A DNA stretch of 64,000 nt from JANLYQ01 sp031365725 (lineage in GTDB: Bacteria; Actinomycetota; Actinomycetes; JACCUZ01), in assembly GCA_031365725.1 (NCBI GenBank), contig JANLYQ010000031.1:1-64000 (forward strand), written 5' to 3'. Position 1 is the stretch's first letter. Every line of letters begins with the position of its first letter. Made by a program: the position numbers and the translations under genes. Shown piece by piece: positions 17,001-25,568 of the stretch. Below the pieces are notes generated by a model. It saw only the letters and a list, made by a program, of their open reading frames with translations, made no database searches and had not been told where the DNA came from.

Positions 17001-17897
17001 ATGCAGGTTCCAGCACCATTCGAGTACGAACGCGCCACGAGCGTCGACCACGCCATCGGACTGCTGGAACGGCTGGGCAGCAGCTCGCGCCTGGTGGCCG
17101 GGGGACACAGCCTGCTGCCGATGATGAAGCTGCGGCTGGCCAACCTCGAGTACCTCATCGACATCAACGACCTGCACGGTGAGCTCGGCCACATCACGGT
17201 GGAGGCCGACCAGATCCGCATCGGCGCGATGACCCGGCACCGCGAGCTGCTGGAGTCAGCCGAGCTCAACGCGGCCTTCCCGATCTTCGGCGACGCCGAG
17301 CGGGTCATCGCCGACCCGATCGTGCGCAACCGCGGCACCCTGGGAGGCTCGCTCTGCCAGGCCGATCCGTCCGAGGACTTGTCGGCGGTCTGCACGACGC
17401 TCAACGCGAGCTGCGTCATCCGCAGCAGCGCCGGCGAGCGCGTGGTCTCGATGGAGGACTTTCACCAAGGACCGTACGAGACCGCGGTCGGTGATGCCGA
17501 GATGCTGGTCGAGGTGCGCATCCCGTTGCGCGCCAACGGATCCAGCGCGTACGAGAAGGTCGAGCGCCGGGCCGGCGACTGGGCAGTGACCTCGGCCGGC
17601 GCCGCGGTCTGGCTCGACGGCGCCACCATCGCGGACGCCCGCGTCGGCCTCGCCGCCGTCGGCCCCAACACGACCGGCATCCCCGCCATCTCCGAAGCCC
17701 TGCGCGGCAAGGTGCCCTCCGAGGACCTCTACAGCCAGGCCGGAGCCATCGCCGCTGAAGCCTGCAGCCCGACCACCGACATGCGCGGCAGCGTGGAGTA
17801 CAAGCGCCACCTCGCCTCCGAGCTCACCCGGCGCGCGCTGCGCCGGGCCGTCGAACGCGCCCAGAACCCCACCAGCAGCACGACCAGGGAGAGCTGA
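17001..17897 (+). CDS. coxM: Aerobic carbon monoxide dehydrogenase, medium (FAD) subunit
   Basis: 298 residues, the usual size. It is the flavoprotein subunit that takes electrons from the iron-sulfur subunit of the (LMS)2 molybdenum CO dehydrogenase. FAD-binding motifs are clear: VAGGHSLLPMMKLR (AGGHS) and RNRGTLGGSLCQADPSED (TxGG). AGGAG lies 13 bases before the ATG. The gene opens a seven-gene run on the same strand with tiny gaps or overlaps (coxM, coxS, coxL, coxF, coxD, coxG, coxE). Family members also serve other xanthine-oxidase-type hydroxylases, but the downstream large subunit fixes the assignment. Confidence 0.95.
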   Translation: MQVPAPFEYERATSVDHAIGLLERLGSSSRLVAGGHSLLPMMKLRLANLEYLIDINDLHGELGHITVEADQIRIGAMTRHRELLESAELNAAFPIFGDAERVIADPIVRNRGTLGGSLCQADPSEDLSAVCTTLNASCVIRSSAGERVVSMEDFHQGPYETAVGDAEMLVEVRIPLRANGSSAYEKVERRAGDWAVTSAGAAVWLDGATIADARVGLAAVGPNTTGIPAISEALRGKVPSEDLYSQAGAIAAEACSPTTDMRGSVEYKRHLASELTRRALRRAVERAQNPTSSTTRES

Positions 17898-17900
17898 CCC

Positions 17901-18422
17901 ATGCAGGTGTCGATGACCGTCAACGGTGACGAGGTCTCGAGCGAGATCGAGGGCCGGTTGCTGCTCGTGCACTACCTGCGCGACCACCTGGGTCTGACCG
18001 GCACGCACTGGGGATGCGACACCAGCAACTGCGGCACCTGCGTGGTCTGGATGGACGGCGAACCGGTCAAGTCCTGCACGGTGCTCGCCGCGATGGCCGA
18101 CGGACGCGCGGTCCGGACCGTCGAGGGCCTGGAGAAGCCCGAGGGTCTCGACCCGGTGCAGCAGGGCTTCATGGAGTGCCACGGCCTGCAGTGCGGGTTC
18201 TGCACCCCCGGCATGATGATGACCGCCCGCGCGCTGCTCGACCGGTCACCCGACCCCGACGAGCACGAGATCCGCGAGGCCATCTCCGGCCAGATCTGCC
18301 GGTGCACCGGCTACGCCACCATCGTGCGCTCCATCCAGTGGGCGGCCGACAAGGAACGGGCCGTCGGCAATGCAGCAGCAGCAGCTGCCACGAGCACCGA
18401 GGCCGCGGGGAGCCCGGCATGA
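17901..18422 (+). CDS. coxS: Aerobic carbon monoxide dehydrogenase, small (2Fe-2S) subunit
   Basis: 173 residues. Two [2Fe-2S] clusters are coded in order: a plant-ferredoxin-type site CDTSNCGTCVVW...KSC, then the four-helix-bundle site CGFCTPGMMM...CRCTGY. These relay electrons from the Mo site to FAD. A 20-residue Ala/Ser-rich tail (AAAAAATSTEAAGSPA) is longer than in textbook CoxS. The ATG is 3 bp after coxM, and the stop overlaps coxL by 4 bp. Confidence 0.96.
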   Translation: MQVSMTVNGDEVSSEIEGRLLLVHYLRDHLGLTGTHWGCDTSNCGTCVVWMDGEPVKSCTVLAAMADGRAVRTVEGLEKPEGLDPVQQGFMECHGLQCGFCTPGMMMTARALLDRSPDPDEHEIREAISGQICRCTGYATIVRSIQWAADKERAVGNAAAAAATSTEAAGSPA

Positions 18423-20812
18423 CCGCCGTCGAGGACCGTCCGGTCCGCGAGTTCGAGAACAACGACGAGAAGCCGGTCGGCTACGGCCGGATGCTGCGCA
18501 AGGAAGACCCGCGCTTCGTGCGCGGCAAGGGCCACTACGTCGACGACGTCCAGCTGCCGGGCATGCTGCACCTCGCGATCCTGCGCTCGCCCGTCGCGCA
18601 CGCCCGCATCGTCAGCATCGACATCACCGCCGCCCAGGCCCACCCCAAGGTCAAGGCCGTCGTCACCGGCGAGACCCTCGCCACGCTGAACCTCGCCTGG
18701 ATGCCCACGCTGTCCAACGACGTGCAGGCGGTCCTGGCCACCGACAAGGTGCGGTTCCAGGGCCAGGAGGTGGCGTTCGTCGTCGCCGAGGACCGCTATG
18801 CCGCGCGTGACGCGCTCGAGCTGATCGACGTCGAATACGACATCCTCGAACCCGTCATCGACGTACGTCGTGCACTGGAGCCCTCTGCCCCCGTCATCCG
18901 CACCGACCTCGAGGGCAAGACCAACAACCACTGCTTCGACTGGCAGACCGGTGACGAGGCGGCCACCGAAGAGGCCTTCGCCAAGGCTGACGTCGTCGTC
19001 AGCCAGGACATCGTCTACCCGCGCTCGCACCCCGCGCCGATGGAGACCTGCGGCTCGGTCGCCGACTACGACAAGATCGACGGTCGCCTCACCCTGTGGT
19101 CGACCACGCAGGCACCGCACGCGCACCGCACGCTCTACGCCATCGTCGCGGGACTGCCCGAGCACAAGATCCGCGTCATCTCCCCGGACCTCGGCGGCGG
19201 CTTCGGCAACAAGGTGCCGATCTACCCGGGCTATGTGTGCTCGATCGTCGGCTCCATCGTCACCGGCAAGCCGGTGAAGTGGATGGAGGACCGCTCGGAG
19301 AACCTCATCAGCACCGGCTTCGCTCGCGACTACATCATGCGCGGCGAGATCGCGGCGACCCGCGAGGGCAAGATCCTCGCGATCCGCACCAACGTCCTCG
19401 CCGACCACGGCGCCTTCAACGGCACCGCTGCTCCCGTGAAGTACCCCGCCGGCTTCTTCGGGGTCTTTACCGGCAGCTATGACATCGAGGCGGCCTTCGC
19501 CAAGATGACGGCGGTCTACACCAACAAGGCGCCCGGCGGGGTGGCCTACGCCTGCTCGTTCCGGATCACCGAGGCGGTCTACCTGATCGAGCGTCTCGTC
19601 GACTGCCTGGCTGATGAGATGAAGATGGACCCGGCCGAGCTGCGGCTGAAGAACCTGCTGCGCAAGGAGCAGTTTCCTTACACCTCCAAGACCGGTTGGG
19701 TCTATGACTCGGGCGACTACGAGCCCACCATGCGCAAGGCGATGGAGATCGCCGGCTACGACGAGCTGCGGCGCGAGCAGGCCGAGAAGCGGGAGCGCGG
19801 TGAGCTGATGGGCATCGGCATCTCGTTCTTCACCGAGGCCGTCGGTGCCGGGCCACGAAAGGACATGGACATCCTCGGTCTCGGCATGGCCGACGGCTGC
19901 GAGCTGCGCATCCACCCGACCGGCAAGGCGGTCGTTCGGCTGTCTGTGCAGTCCCAGGGACAGGGCCACGAGACGACGTTCGCCCAGATCGTGGCCGAGG
20001 AGATCGGCATCCCCCCGGCCGACATCGACGTCGTGCACGGCGACACCGACAACACCCCGTTCGGTCTCGGCACCTACGGCAGCCGGTCGACGCCGGTGTC
20101 GGGCGCGGCAGCGGCGTTGGTCGCCCGCAAGGTGCGCGACAAGGCCAAGATCATCGCCTCCGGCATGCTCGAGGTGTCGGTCGCAGACCTGCAGTGGGAC
20201 AAGGGCGCCTTCAGTGTCATCGGTGACCCCACCAAGTCGGTGACGATCCAGGACATCGCCATGCGCGCCCACGGCGCGGGCGACCTCCCGGAGGGTCTTG
20301 AAGGCGGGTTGGAGGCACAGATCTGCTACAACCCCTCCAACCTGACCTATCCGCACGGCTGCTACATCTGCGTGGTCGACGTCGACCCCGGAACTGCGGT
20401 GGTCAAAGTGCGGCGCTTCATCGCGGTCGACGACTGCGGCACCCGCATCAACCCGATGATCATCGAGGGCCAGGTGCACGGCGGCCTCACCGACGGTGTC
20501 GGCATGGCGCTGATGCAGATGATCGCCTTCGACGAGGACGGCAACTGCCTCGGCGGCTCGCTGATGGACTACCTCATCCCCACCGCGCTCGAGGTGCCCG
20601 ACTGGGAGACCGGCTTCACCGTCACCCCGTCGCCGCACCACCCGATCGGCGCCAAGGGGGTGGGGGAGTCGGCCACCGTCGGCTCGCCACCCGCGATCGT
20701 CAACGCCGTGGTTGACGCCCTCAAGCCCTTCGGTGTCCGGCACGCCGACATGCCGCTCTCTCCGTCGCGGGTGTGGGATGCCATGCAGGGTCGCCCGACA
20801 CCGTCGATCTGA
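18419..20812 (+). CDS. coxL: Aerobic carbon monoxide dehydrogenase, large (molybdopterin) subunit, form I
   Basis: 797 residues. It carries the Mo-copper active site, oxidising CO with water to CO2. The active-site loop reads AYACSFR at residues 376-382; this AYXCSFR pattern with the copper-binding Cys (about 379) defines form I, the true CO dehydrogenases, against AYRGAGR in form II. Other cofactor positions are visible: GGGFGNKVPIYPG and the C-terminal GAKGVGESATVGSPPAI with the conserved Glu. The start overlaps coxS as ATGA. High-affinity CO oxidation during carbon starvation is known for actinobacterial form I enzymes and is a fair inference here. Confidence 0.97.
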   Translation: MTAVEDRPVREFENNDEKPVGYGRMLRKEDPRFVRGKGHYVDDVQLPGMLHLAILRSPVAHARIVSIDITAAQAHPKVKAVVTGETLATLNLAWMPTLSNDVQAVLATDKVRFQGQEVAFVVAEDRYAARDALELIDVEYDILEPVIDVRRALEPSAPVIRTDLEGKTNNHCFDWQTGDEAATEEAFAKADVVVSQDIVYPRSHPAPMETCGSVADYDKIDGRLTLWSTTQAPHAHRTLYAIVAGLPEHKIRVISPDLGGGFGNKVPIYPGYVCSIVGSIVTGKPVKWMEDRSENLISTGFARDYIMRGEIAATREGKILAIRTNVLADHGAFNGTAAPVKYPAGFFGVFTGSYDIEAAFAKMTAVYTNKAPGGVAYACSFRITEAVYLIERLVDCLADEMKMDPAELRLKNLLRKEQFPYTSKTGWVYDSGDYEPTMRKAMEIAGYDELRREQAEKRERGELMGIGISFFTEAVGAGPRKDMDILGLGMADGCELRIHPTGKAVVRLSVQSQGQGHETTFAQIVAEEIGIPPADIDVVHGDTDNTPFGLGTYGSRSTPVSGAAAALVARKVRDKAKIIASGMLEVSVADLQWDKGAFSVIGDPTKSVTIQDIAMRAHGAGDLPEGLEGGLEAQICYNPSNLTYPHGCYICVVDVDPGTAVVKVRRFIAVDDCGTRINPMIIEGQVHGGLTDGVGMALMQMIAFDEDGNCLGGSLMDYLIPTALEVPDWETGFTVTPSPHHPIGAKGVGESATVGSPPAIVNAVVDALKPFGVRHADMPLSPSRVWDAMQGRPTPSI

Positions 20813-20840
20813 CCGACACCCCAATCTGGGCAGGAGCCGC

Positions 20841-21770
20841 ATGTCGCACCGGATGGCCGCACGGGTCGCCGAGCTGACGGCCGCCCGGGTGCCGTTCGTG
20901 CACGCCACCGTCGTGCGGGCGCAGGAACCCGCATCGGCGCGACCGGGTGACGACGCGGTCGTGCTCGCCGACGGCAGCATCGAGGGCTTCGTGGGCGGTC
21001 ACTGCGCCGAGGGTTCGGTGCGGGCGGCGGCGTTGGACACCCTCGTCGACGGGCAGACCCTGCTGCTGCGGGTGCTGCCCGACAGCCAGGAGACCTTTCC
21101 CGAGTCGCCGCGCGCTCGCGTGGTCGTCAACCCGTGCCTGTCCGGAGGAGCGTTGGAGATCTTCCTCGAGCCGCTGTTGCCGGCACCGCTGATCGCGGTG
21201 GTCGGCAGCACCCCGATCACCGATGCGCTGCTGGACATGGCGACACCGTTGGGCATGGTCGGTCGTAGGCTCGATGACGGGGAGCCCCCGACAGGGGCCA
21301 CAGTTCTCGTCGTCGCGACGCACGGGCACGGCGAGGTCGAGGCCATCCGGGCCGGACTCGATGTCGGTGTGCCGTTGGTGGGTTTGGTCGCGAGTCCCCG
21401 ACGCGGCAGCTCGGTGCTGGCCGGCATGGGGCTCACCGACGAGGAGCGTGCCCGGGTGCGCACCCCGATGGGTCTCGACATCGGTGCCCGCACGGCCGAG
21501 GAGATCGCCCTGTCGATCCTGGCCGAGGTCGTCCGGGCCGTACGCCGGGACGGGCTGCGAGCCAGTGCGGGCTCCGAGGCTGGTGCGGTCGCTGCGCCAA
21601 TGCAGGTGATCGACCCCGTGTGCGGAATGACAGTCGTGGTCGGACCAGCCACCCCGCACCACACGGACGCTGAGGGTGCGCACTGGTTCTGCGCCCCCGG
21701 CTGCCACGACCGTTGGGCAGCCGAGCACCCCGCCGTACAGCGCGAAGCACTTCGGGCTGCCGGCGCGTGA
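20841..21770 (+). CDS. coxF: XdhC/CoxF-family maturation protein with C-terminal YHS domain
   Basis: 309 residues. The N-terminal CoxI/XdhC domain (DDAVVLADGSIEGFVGGHCAEGSVRAAAL) keeps the family Cys; the central XdhC_C Rossmann part is LIAVVGSTPITDALL...VLVVATHGHGEVEAI...LVGLVASPRRG. Residues about 258-300 are a YHS-type metal-binding module (VIDPVCGMTV...HWFCAPGCHDRW). XdhC proteins handle molybdenum cofactor sulfuration and insertion; YHS modules bind metals and appear in copper-related proteins, so delivery of Mo cofactor and copper to CoxL is an attractive inference. CAGGAG precedes the ATG; the stop overlaps coxD. Confidence 0.85.
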   Translation: MSHRMAARVAELTAARVPFVHATVVRAQEPASARPGDDAVVLADGSIEGFVGGHCAEGSVRAAALDTLVDGQTLLLRVLPDSQETFPESPRARVVVNPCLSGGALEIFLEPLLPAPLIAVVGSTPITDALLDMATPLGMVGRRLDDGEPPTGATVLVVATHGHGEVEAIRAGLDVGVPLVGLVASPRRGSSVLAGMGLTDEERARVRTPMGLDIGARTAEEIALSILAEVVRAVRRDGLRASAGSEAGAVAAPMQVIDPVCGMTVVVGPATPHHTDAEGAHWFCAPGCHDRWAAEHPAVQREALRAAGA

Positions 21771-22702
21771 CCGCGCCGCCCGCCGTCGTCGATGCCGACG
21801 ACGTACGCCGACGACTGGACGCCGTCGACCACCTCGTCGACGATGGACTCGCGACGGCGCTGTTCCTCGCCATCCGCCTCGAGCAGCCGGTGCTGCTCGA
21901 AGGTGAGCCCGGTGTGGGCAAGACAGCTGCAGCCAAGAGCCTTGCGCTTGCTCTGGGCGCCCCGCTCATCCGGCTGCAGTGCTACGAGGGGCTCACCGCG
22001 GCCGAGGCGCTCTATGAGTGGAACCACCAGCGCCAGCTGCTGGCGATCCGGCTGAGCGAGTCGCGGCACGAGACGATGGCCGACGCCGACTTGTTCACCG
22101 AGGAGTTCCTGCAGGAACGGCCGATCCTCAAGGCGGTGCGCGCCACCGGCCCGGTCGCGCCGGTGCTGCTGATCGACGAGATCGACCGGGCCGACGACGA
22201 GTTCGAGGCGCTGCTGTTCGAGTTTCTCGGAGAGATGTCCGTGACGGTGCCGGAGATAGGCACCTTCGTCGCGCCGCGCAAGCCGGTGGTCGTGCTGACC
22301 TCCAACCGCAGCCGCGAGCTGCACGACGCGCTGCGGCGGCGGTGTCTCTATCACTGGATCGACTTCCCGGCCCCGGAACGGGCGGCCGAGATCCTACGGC
22401 GATCCGTGCCCGAGGCACGCGAGTCGCTGATCGCCTCGGTCACCACGTTCGTCGGGCGGGCCCGCACCCTCGACCTCGACAAGGCCCCCGGCATGGCCGA
22501 AACCATCGACTGGGTGGCCGCCCTGCACGCGCTGGGGGCGGCCGATCTCGCTCCGCCCGAGGTGCTGCGCACCCTCGGCGCGATTGCCAAGACACCGGAT
22601 GACCGGACCTCCATCATGACCGCGATCGACGAGCTCACCGCCGATCCCCACCCCGATGTCCTGCACCCCGATGTCCTCCACTCTGCCGAAGGAACCGCAT
22701 GA
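21767..22702 (+). CDS. coxD: MoxR-type AAA+ ATPase of CO dehydrogenase maturation
   Basis: 311 residues. Walker A is LLEGEPGVGKTAAAKSLA, Walker B VLLIDEIDRADDEFEALL, sensor 1 VVLTSNRSRELHDALRRR, and the AAA lid follows with FPAPERAAEILRR. CoxD is known to act with CoxE to build the Cu-S-Mo centre of CoxL after translation. It starts at a GTG overlapping coxF by 4 bp, and its stop overlaps coxG. Near the C-terminus a short duplication (PHPDVLHPDVLH) is visible. Confidence 0.93.
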   Translation: MTAPPAVVDADDVRRRLDAVDHLVDDGLATALFLAIRLEQPVLLEGEPGVGKTAAAKSLALALGAPLIRLQCYEGLTAAEALYEWNHQRQLLAIRLSESRHETMADADLFTEEFLQERPILKAVRATGPVAPVLLIDEIDRADDEFEALLFEFLGEMSVTVPEIGTFVAPRKPVVVLTSNRSRELHDALRRRCLYHWIDFPAPERAAEILRRSVPEARESLIASVTTFVGRARTLDLDKAPGMAETIDWVAALHALGAADLAPPEVLRTLGAIAKTPDDRTSIMTAIDELTADPHPDVLHPDVLHSAEGTA

Positions 22703-23316
22703 AGATCGACAACGAGTTCACCGTCGGCGTGCCGATCGAACGCGCCTGGACGGTGCTCACCGACCTGGCCGGCATCGCACCTTGCCTGCCGGGCGCCAGC
22801 CTCACCGGGGTCGAGGGCGACGTCTTCTCCGGCGAGGTGACCGTCAAGGTCGGGCCGGTGGTGTCGCACTACGCGGGCACGGCGACCTTCGCCGAGAAGG
22901 ACGACGTTGCCCACCGGGCCGTGATCGACGCCAAGGGTCGTGACTCGCGCGGGGCCGGCAATGCGGCAGCGATGATCACCGCGCAGCTGCACGACGAGGG
23001 CGACCACACCCGCGTCGTGGTCGACACCGACCTCAAGATCTCGGGCAAGATCGCCCAGCTCGGCGGCGGCATGATCAAGGAGGTGTCCAGCAAGCTGCTC
23101 GGCCAGTTCGTGGCCTGCCTCGAGAGCAAGCTGGTCGCGGCTCCCGCTCCTGCCGACGTACCCCCTTCGGCAGTCGCAGCACCTACCCCCACGGGCGACA
23201 CGGTCCCACTGGATCTGATGGCCCTGGCCGGTACGTCGGTCACCAAGCGGCTGGTCCCGGTCGCGGTCGGCGTCGTGGTCCTGATCGCCGTCGTGGTCTA
23301 CCTGGTGACTCGCTGA
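22699..23316 (+). CDS. coxG: CO dehydrogenase subunit G (SRPBCC fold) with C-terminal membrane anchor
   Basis: 205 residues. Residues 1-145 match the CoxG/SRPBCC family: DNEFTVGVPIERAWTVLTDL, CLPGASLTGVEGDVFSGEV, VKVGPVVSHYAGTATF, LKISGKIAQLGGGMI. After a Pro/Ala linker, a single hydrophobic helix (LVPVAVGVVVLIAVVVYLV) ends the protein. CoxG is known to tether CO dehydrogenase to the membrane and, in recent work, to carry menaquinone to it; the tail helix fits either role. The ATG overlaps the coxD stop. Confidence 0.93.
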   Translation: MKIDNEFTVGVPIERAWTVLTDLAGIAPCLPGASLTGVEGDVFSGEVTVKVGPVVSHYAGTATFAEKDDVAHRAVIDAKGRDSRGAGNAAAMITAQLHDEGDHTRVVVDTDLKISGKIAQLGGGMIKEVSSKLLGQFVACLESKLVAAPAPADVPPSAVAAPTPTGDTVPLDLMALAGTSVTKRLVPVAVGVVVLIAVVVYLVTR

Positions 23317-23360
23317 CCTGTGCGCCGCTGACCAGATGAAGACGTGACTCAGATGACCGC

Positions 23361-24560
23361 GTGACTCAGGCCGGCGGCACCTTGCTGCGCGGGGTGGACC
23401 GCGCGGCCTTCGCCGTCTCGTTGGCCGTGCGCCTCCGCGATGCGGGAGTGCCGGTCGGCCAGACCGGAATCGAGGACTTCACCCGCGCCCTCGTGGCCGT
23501 CCCGCCTGACTCGCGCACCCGGCTCTACTGGTCAGCCCGCATCTCGTTCGTACGCCGGCGGGTGGAGCTGACGACGTTCGACGCGGTGTTCGACGCGGTG
23601 TTCTCCGACGCTGTCCTGCCGATGGATCCCCATGCCCGGCGCCAGTCGTTGCCCGGAGTCGACGATGGCAACGCGCACACAAAGGTGCCGAAGGCCACCG
23701 CGGCGAGCGGTTCGGGGGACGGGCTGCCGTGGGCGACGTTGCCGACGGTCGTGGGCAGCGCCGATGACTCCGACAGTGGCGCGCACGTCCCCGAGCTCTC
23801 GGCCAGCGTTCTCCAGGGCCTGGCCGACGTGCCGTTCGAGGAGCTCGACCCGGCTCAGACCGACCAGCTCGGGCATTGGCTTGCCGAGCAGCTGCACACC
23901 TGGCCACAACGGAAGTCGCGGCGACGAGCGCCCGGCTCCGGCGGCCGCGAGGTCGCTCTGCGCGCGACGCTGGCTCGGTCGCGGCGCACCGGGTGGGACC
24001 CGGTCGAGCTGGTGCGGGTCGCACCGGTGCCGACACCGCGTCGGGTCGTGATGCTCTGCGACGTGAGCCAGTCGATGCAGGCGCAGGTGCCGGCGTACTT
24101 CCAGCTGCTGCGGGCACTCGCGCAGCTCCCGGGCGGGGAAGGCTTCGCCTTCGCGACGACACTGACCCGCCTGACGCCGGTGCTGCGGCACCGGTCGGCG
24201 TCGGTCGCGGTGGCCCTGGCCGGCGAGCGGGTGGTCGACAGGTTCGGCGGCACGCGGATCGCCGGCTGCGTGACCGAGCTGCTCGCCTCCCACCACGGCA
24301 ACGCTGTGCGCGGCGGCATCGTCGTGATTGCCTCCGACGGGTGGGACAGCGAGCCGCCGGAGGCGTTGGCGGCCGCCATGGCCCGGTTGCGGCGCCGCGC
24401 CCACCGGGTCGTCTGGGTCAACCCGCGCGCGGCCGCCCCCGGCTTCGCCCCGCTCGTCGGCACCATGGCGGCCGCGCTGCCGTTCTGCGACGAGCTCCTG
24501 CCCGCCGCCGACTTCCGCGGGCTGGCGGCTGTGGTGCGTGCTCTCGGTAGCCGGCGCTGA
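23361..24560 (+). CDS. coxE: VWA-domain protein of CO dehydrogenase maturation
   Basis: 399 residues. The N-terminal region (VDRAAFAVSLAVRLRDAGVPVGQTGIEDFTRAL) is family-typical; the C-terminal von Willebrand A domain has the MIDAS motif MLCDVSQSMQA (DxSxS), with the later ASDGWDSE loop. CoxE works with the CoxD ATPase in assembling the active site. The GTG start is 44 bp after coxG; no good alternative ATG was seen. It closes the operon. Confidence 0.9.
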   Translation: MTQAGGTLLRGVDRAAFAVSLAVRLRDAGVPVGQTGIEDFTRALVAVPPDSRTRLYWSARISFVRRRVELTTFDAVFDAVFSDAVLPMDPHARRQSLPGVDDGNAHTKVPKATAASGSGDGLPWATLPTVVGSADDSDSGAHVPELSASVLQGLADVPFEELDPAQTDQLGHWLAEQLHTWPQRKSRRRAPGSGGREVALRATLARSRRTGWDPVELVRVAPVPTPRRVVMLCDVSQSMQAQVPAYFQLLRALAQLPGGEGFAFATTLTRLTPVLRHRSASVAVALAGERVVDRFGGTRIAGCVTELLASHHGNAVRGGIVVIASDGWDSEPPEALAAAMARLRRRAHRVVWVNPRAAAPGFAPLVGTMAAALPFCDELLPAADFRGLAAVVRALGSRR

Positions 24561-24562
24561 CA

Positions 24563-24580
24563 GTTCGGTGATCACCGAAC
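24563..24580. promoter_or_regulatory. Perfect 18-bp palindrome before the EamA gene
   Basis: GTTCGGTGATCACCGAAC is a perfect dyad centred 33 bp before the EamA start. A TAGTCT -10 candidate lies at 24592-24597, so the palindrome would cover the -35 region, as an operator does. The ArsR-type regulator two genes later is the obvious candidate binder. Confidence 0.6.
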
Positions 24581-24604
24581 AATGCCGACGTTAGTCTTGT
24601 TGCC

Positions 24605-25555
24605 ATGACGCAGACACATGACGCAGTCGTCGCGACCAACTCGCCTGGGCTGCGACCCTCAAGGCTGCCGCTGCTGGCTGCGGCTGTGACCGTCGTCTTG
24701 TGGGCCTCTGCATTTGTGGCCATCCGGCACGTGGGGCGGGAGATCTCCCCGGGGGCGCTGACGCTCGGGCGACTGCTCGTCGGCAGTCTTGTGCTTGGCG
24801 TCGTGGTCATGGTCCGTGGGCCGCAGTGGCCAGCTGCTCGCGACTGGCGTCTGCTGCTGGTCTGCGGACTCTTGTGGTTCGGCGTGTACAACGTCGCCCT
24901 CAACGCGGCCGAGCAGCGCGTCGATGCCGGGACGACCGCGATGCTGGTCAACATCGGCCCGCTGATCCTTGCCGTCCTGGCCGGCGTGCTGCTCGGTGAG
25001 GGCTTTCCGCGGCGACTGGTGGTGGGCAGCCTGGTTGCATTCGCTGGGGTGCTGGTCATCGGGGCAGCCACCTCGGGTCACGCAGCCGGCACCGCCGGCG
25101 TCGTCCTGTGCCTGGTCGCGGCGGTCGGCTATGCGCTCGGCGTCGTGGCCCAGAAGCCGTTGCTGAGCCGACTGCCGGCGTTGGAGGTCACCTGGCTGGC
25201 CTGCACCATCGGTGCCGTCGCCTGCCTGCCCTTTCTCCCGCAGCTGCTGTCGGAGGGCAGTCGGGCGCACGTGTCGACGCTGGCGTGGGTGGTCTACCTT
25301 GGCGCGTTCCCGACCGCGATCGCGTTCACCACGTGGGCCTATGCGCTGTCGCACACCACGGCCGGGCGCATGGGCGCTACGACCTACCTCGTCCCACCGG
25401 TGGTGATCCTGCTGGCCTGGATGATGCTGCACGAGACTCCCGTCCCGTTGGCGTTCGTCGGGGGAGCCCTGTGCCTGCTCGGTGTCGCCGTCGCCCGGCG
25501 GAGCCAGCAGACCCGGCGGACCCGGTGGCGCCGTGGTCACGCCGAGACCGGCTGA
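24605..25555 (+). CDS. EamA/DMT-superfamily permease
   Basis: 316 residues with ten hydrophobic segments in two EamA halves: LLAAAVTVVLWASAFVAI, LLLVCGLLWFGVYNVAL, AMLVNIGPLILAVLAGVLLGE, LVAFAGVLVIGAA in the first half; VVLCLVAAVGYALGVV, AWVVYLGAFPTAIAFTTWAYAL, TTYLVPPVVILLAWMMLHE in the second. The E-R-x-x-x-G-type endings of EamA helices 4 and 9 are recognisable (LGEGFPRRL, LHETPVPLAF). Probable exporter of an amino acid or metabolite; the substrate is not readable. It is followed after 13 bp by an ArsR-type regulator. Confidence 0.9.
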   Translation: MTQTHDAVVATNSPGLRPSRLPLLAAAVTVVLWASAFVAIRHVGREISPGALTLGRLLVGSLVLGVVVMVRGPQWPAARDWRLLLVCGLLWFGVYNVALNAAEQRVDAGTTAMLVNIGPLILAVLAGVLLGEGFPRRLVVGSLVAFAGVLVIGAATSGHAAGTAGVVLCLVAAVGYALGVVAQKPLLSRLPALEVTWLACTIGAVACLPFLPQLLSEGSRAHVSTLAWVVYLGAFPTAIAFTTWAYALSHTTAGRMGATTYLVPPVVILLAWMMLHETPVPLAFVGGALCLLGVAVARRSQQTRRTRWRRGHAETG

Positions 25556-25568
25556 TGAGGACACCAGG

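Noticed and set aside
18311..20980. An 889-codon minus-strand frame opposite coxL.
   Set aside because: It is antisense to a strongly conserved enzyme gene and shows only Asp/Gly/Val-rich shadow composition.
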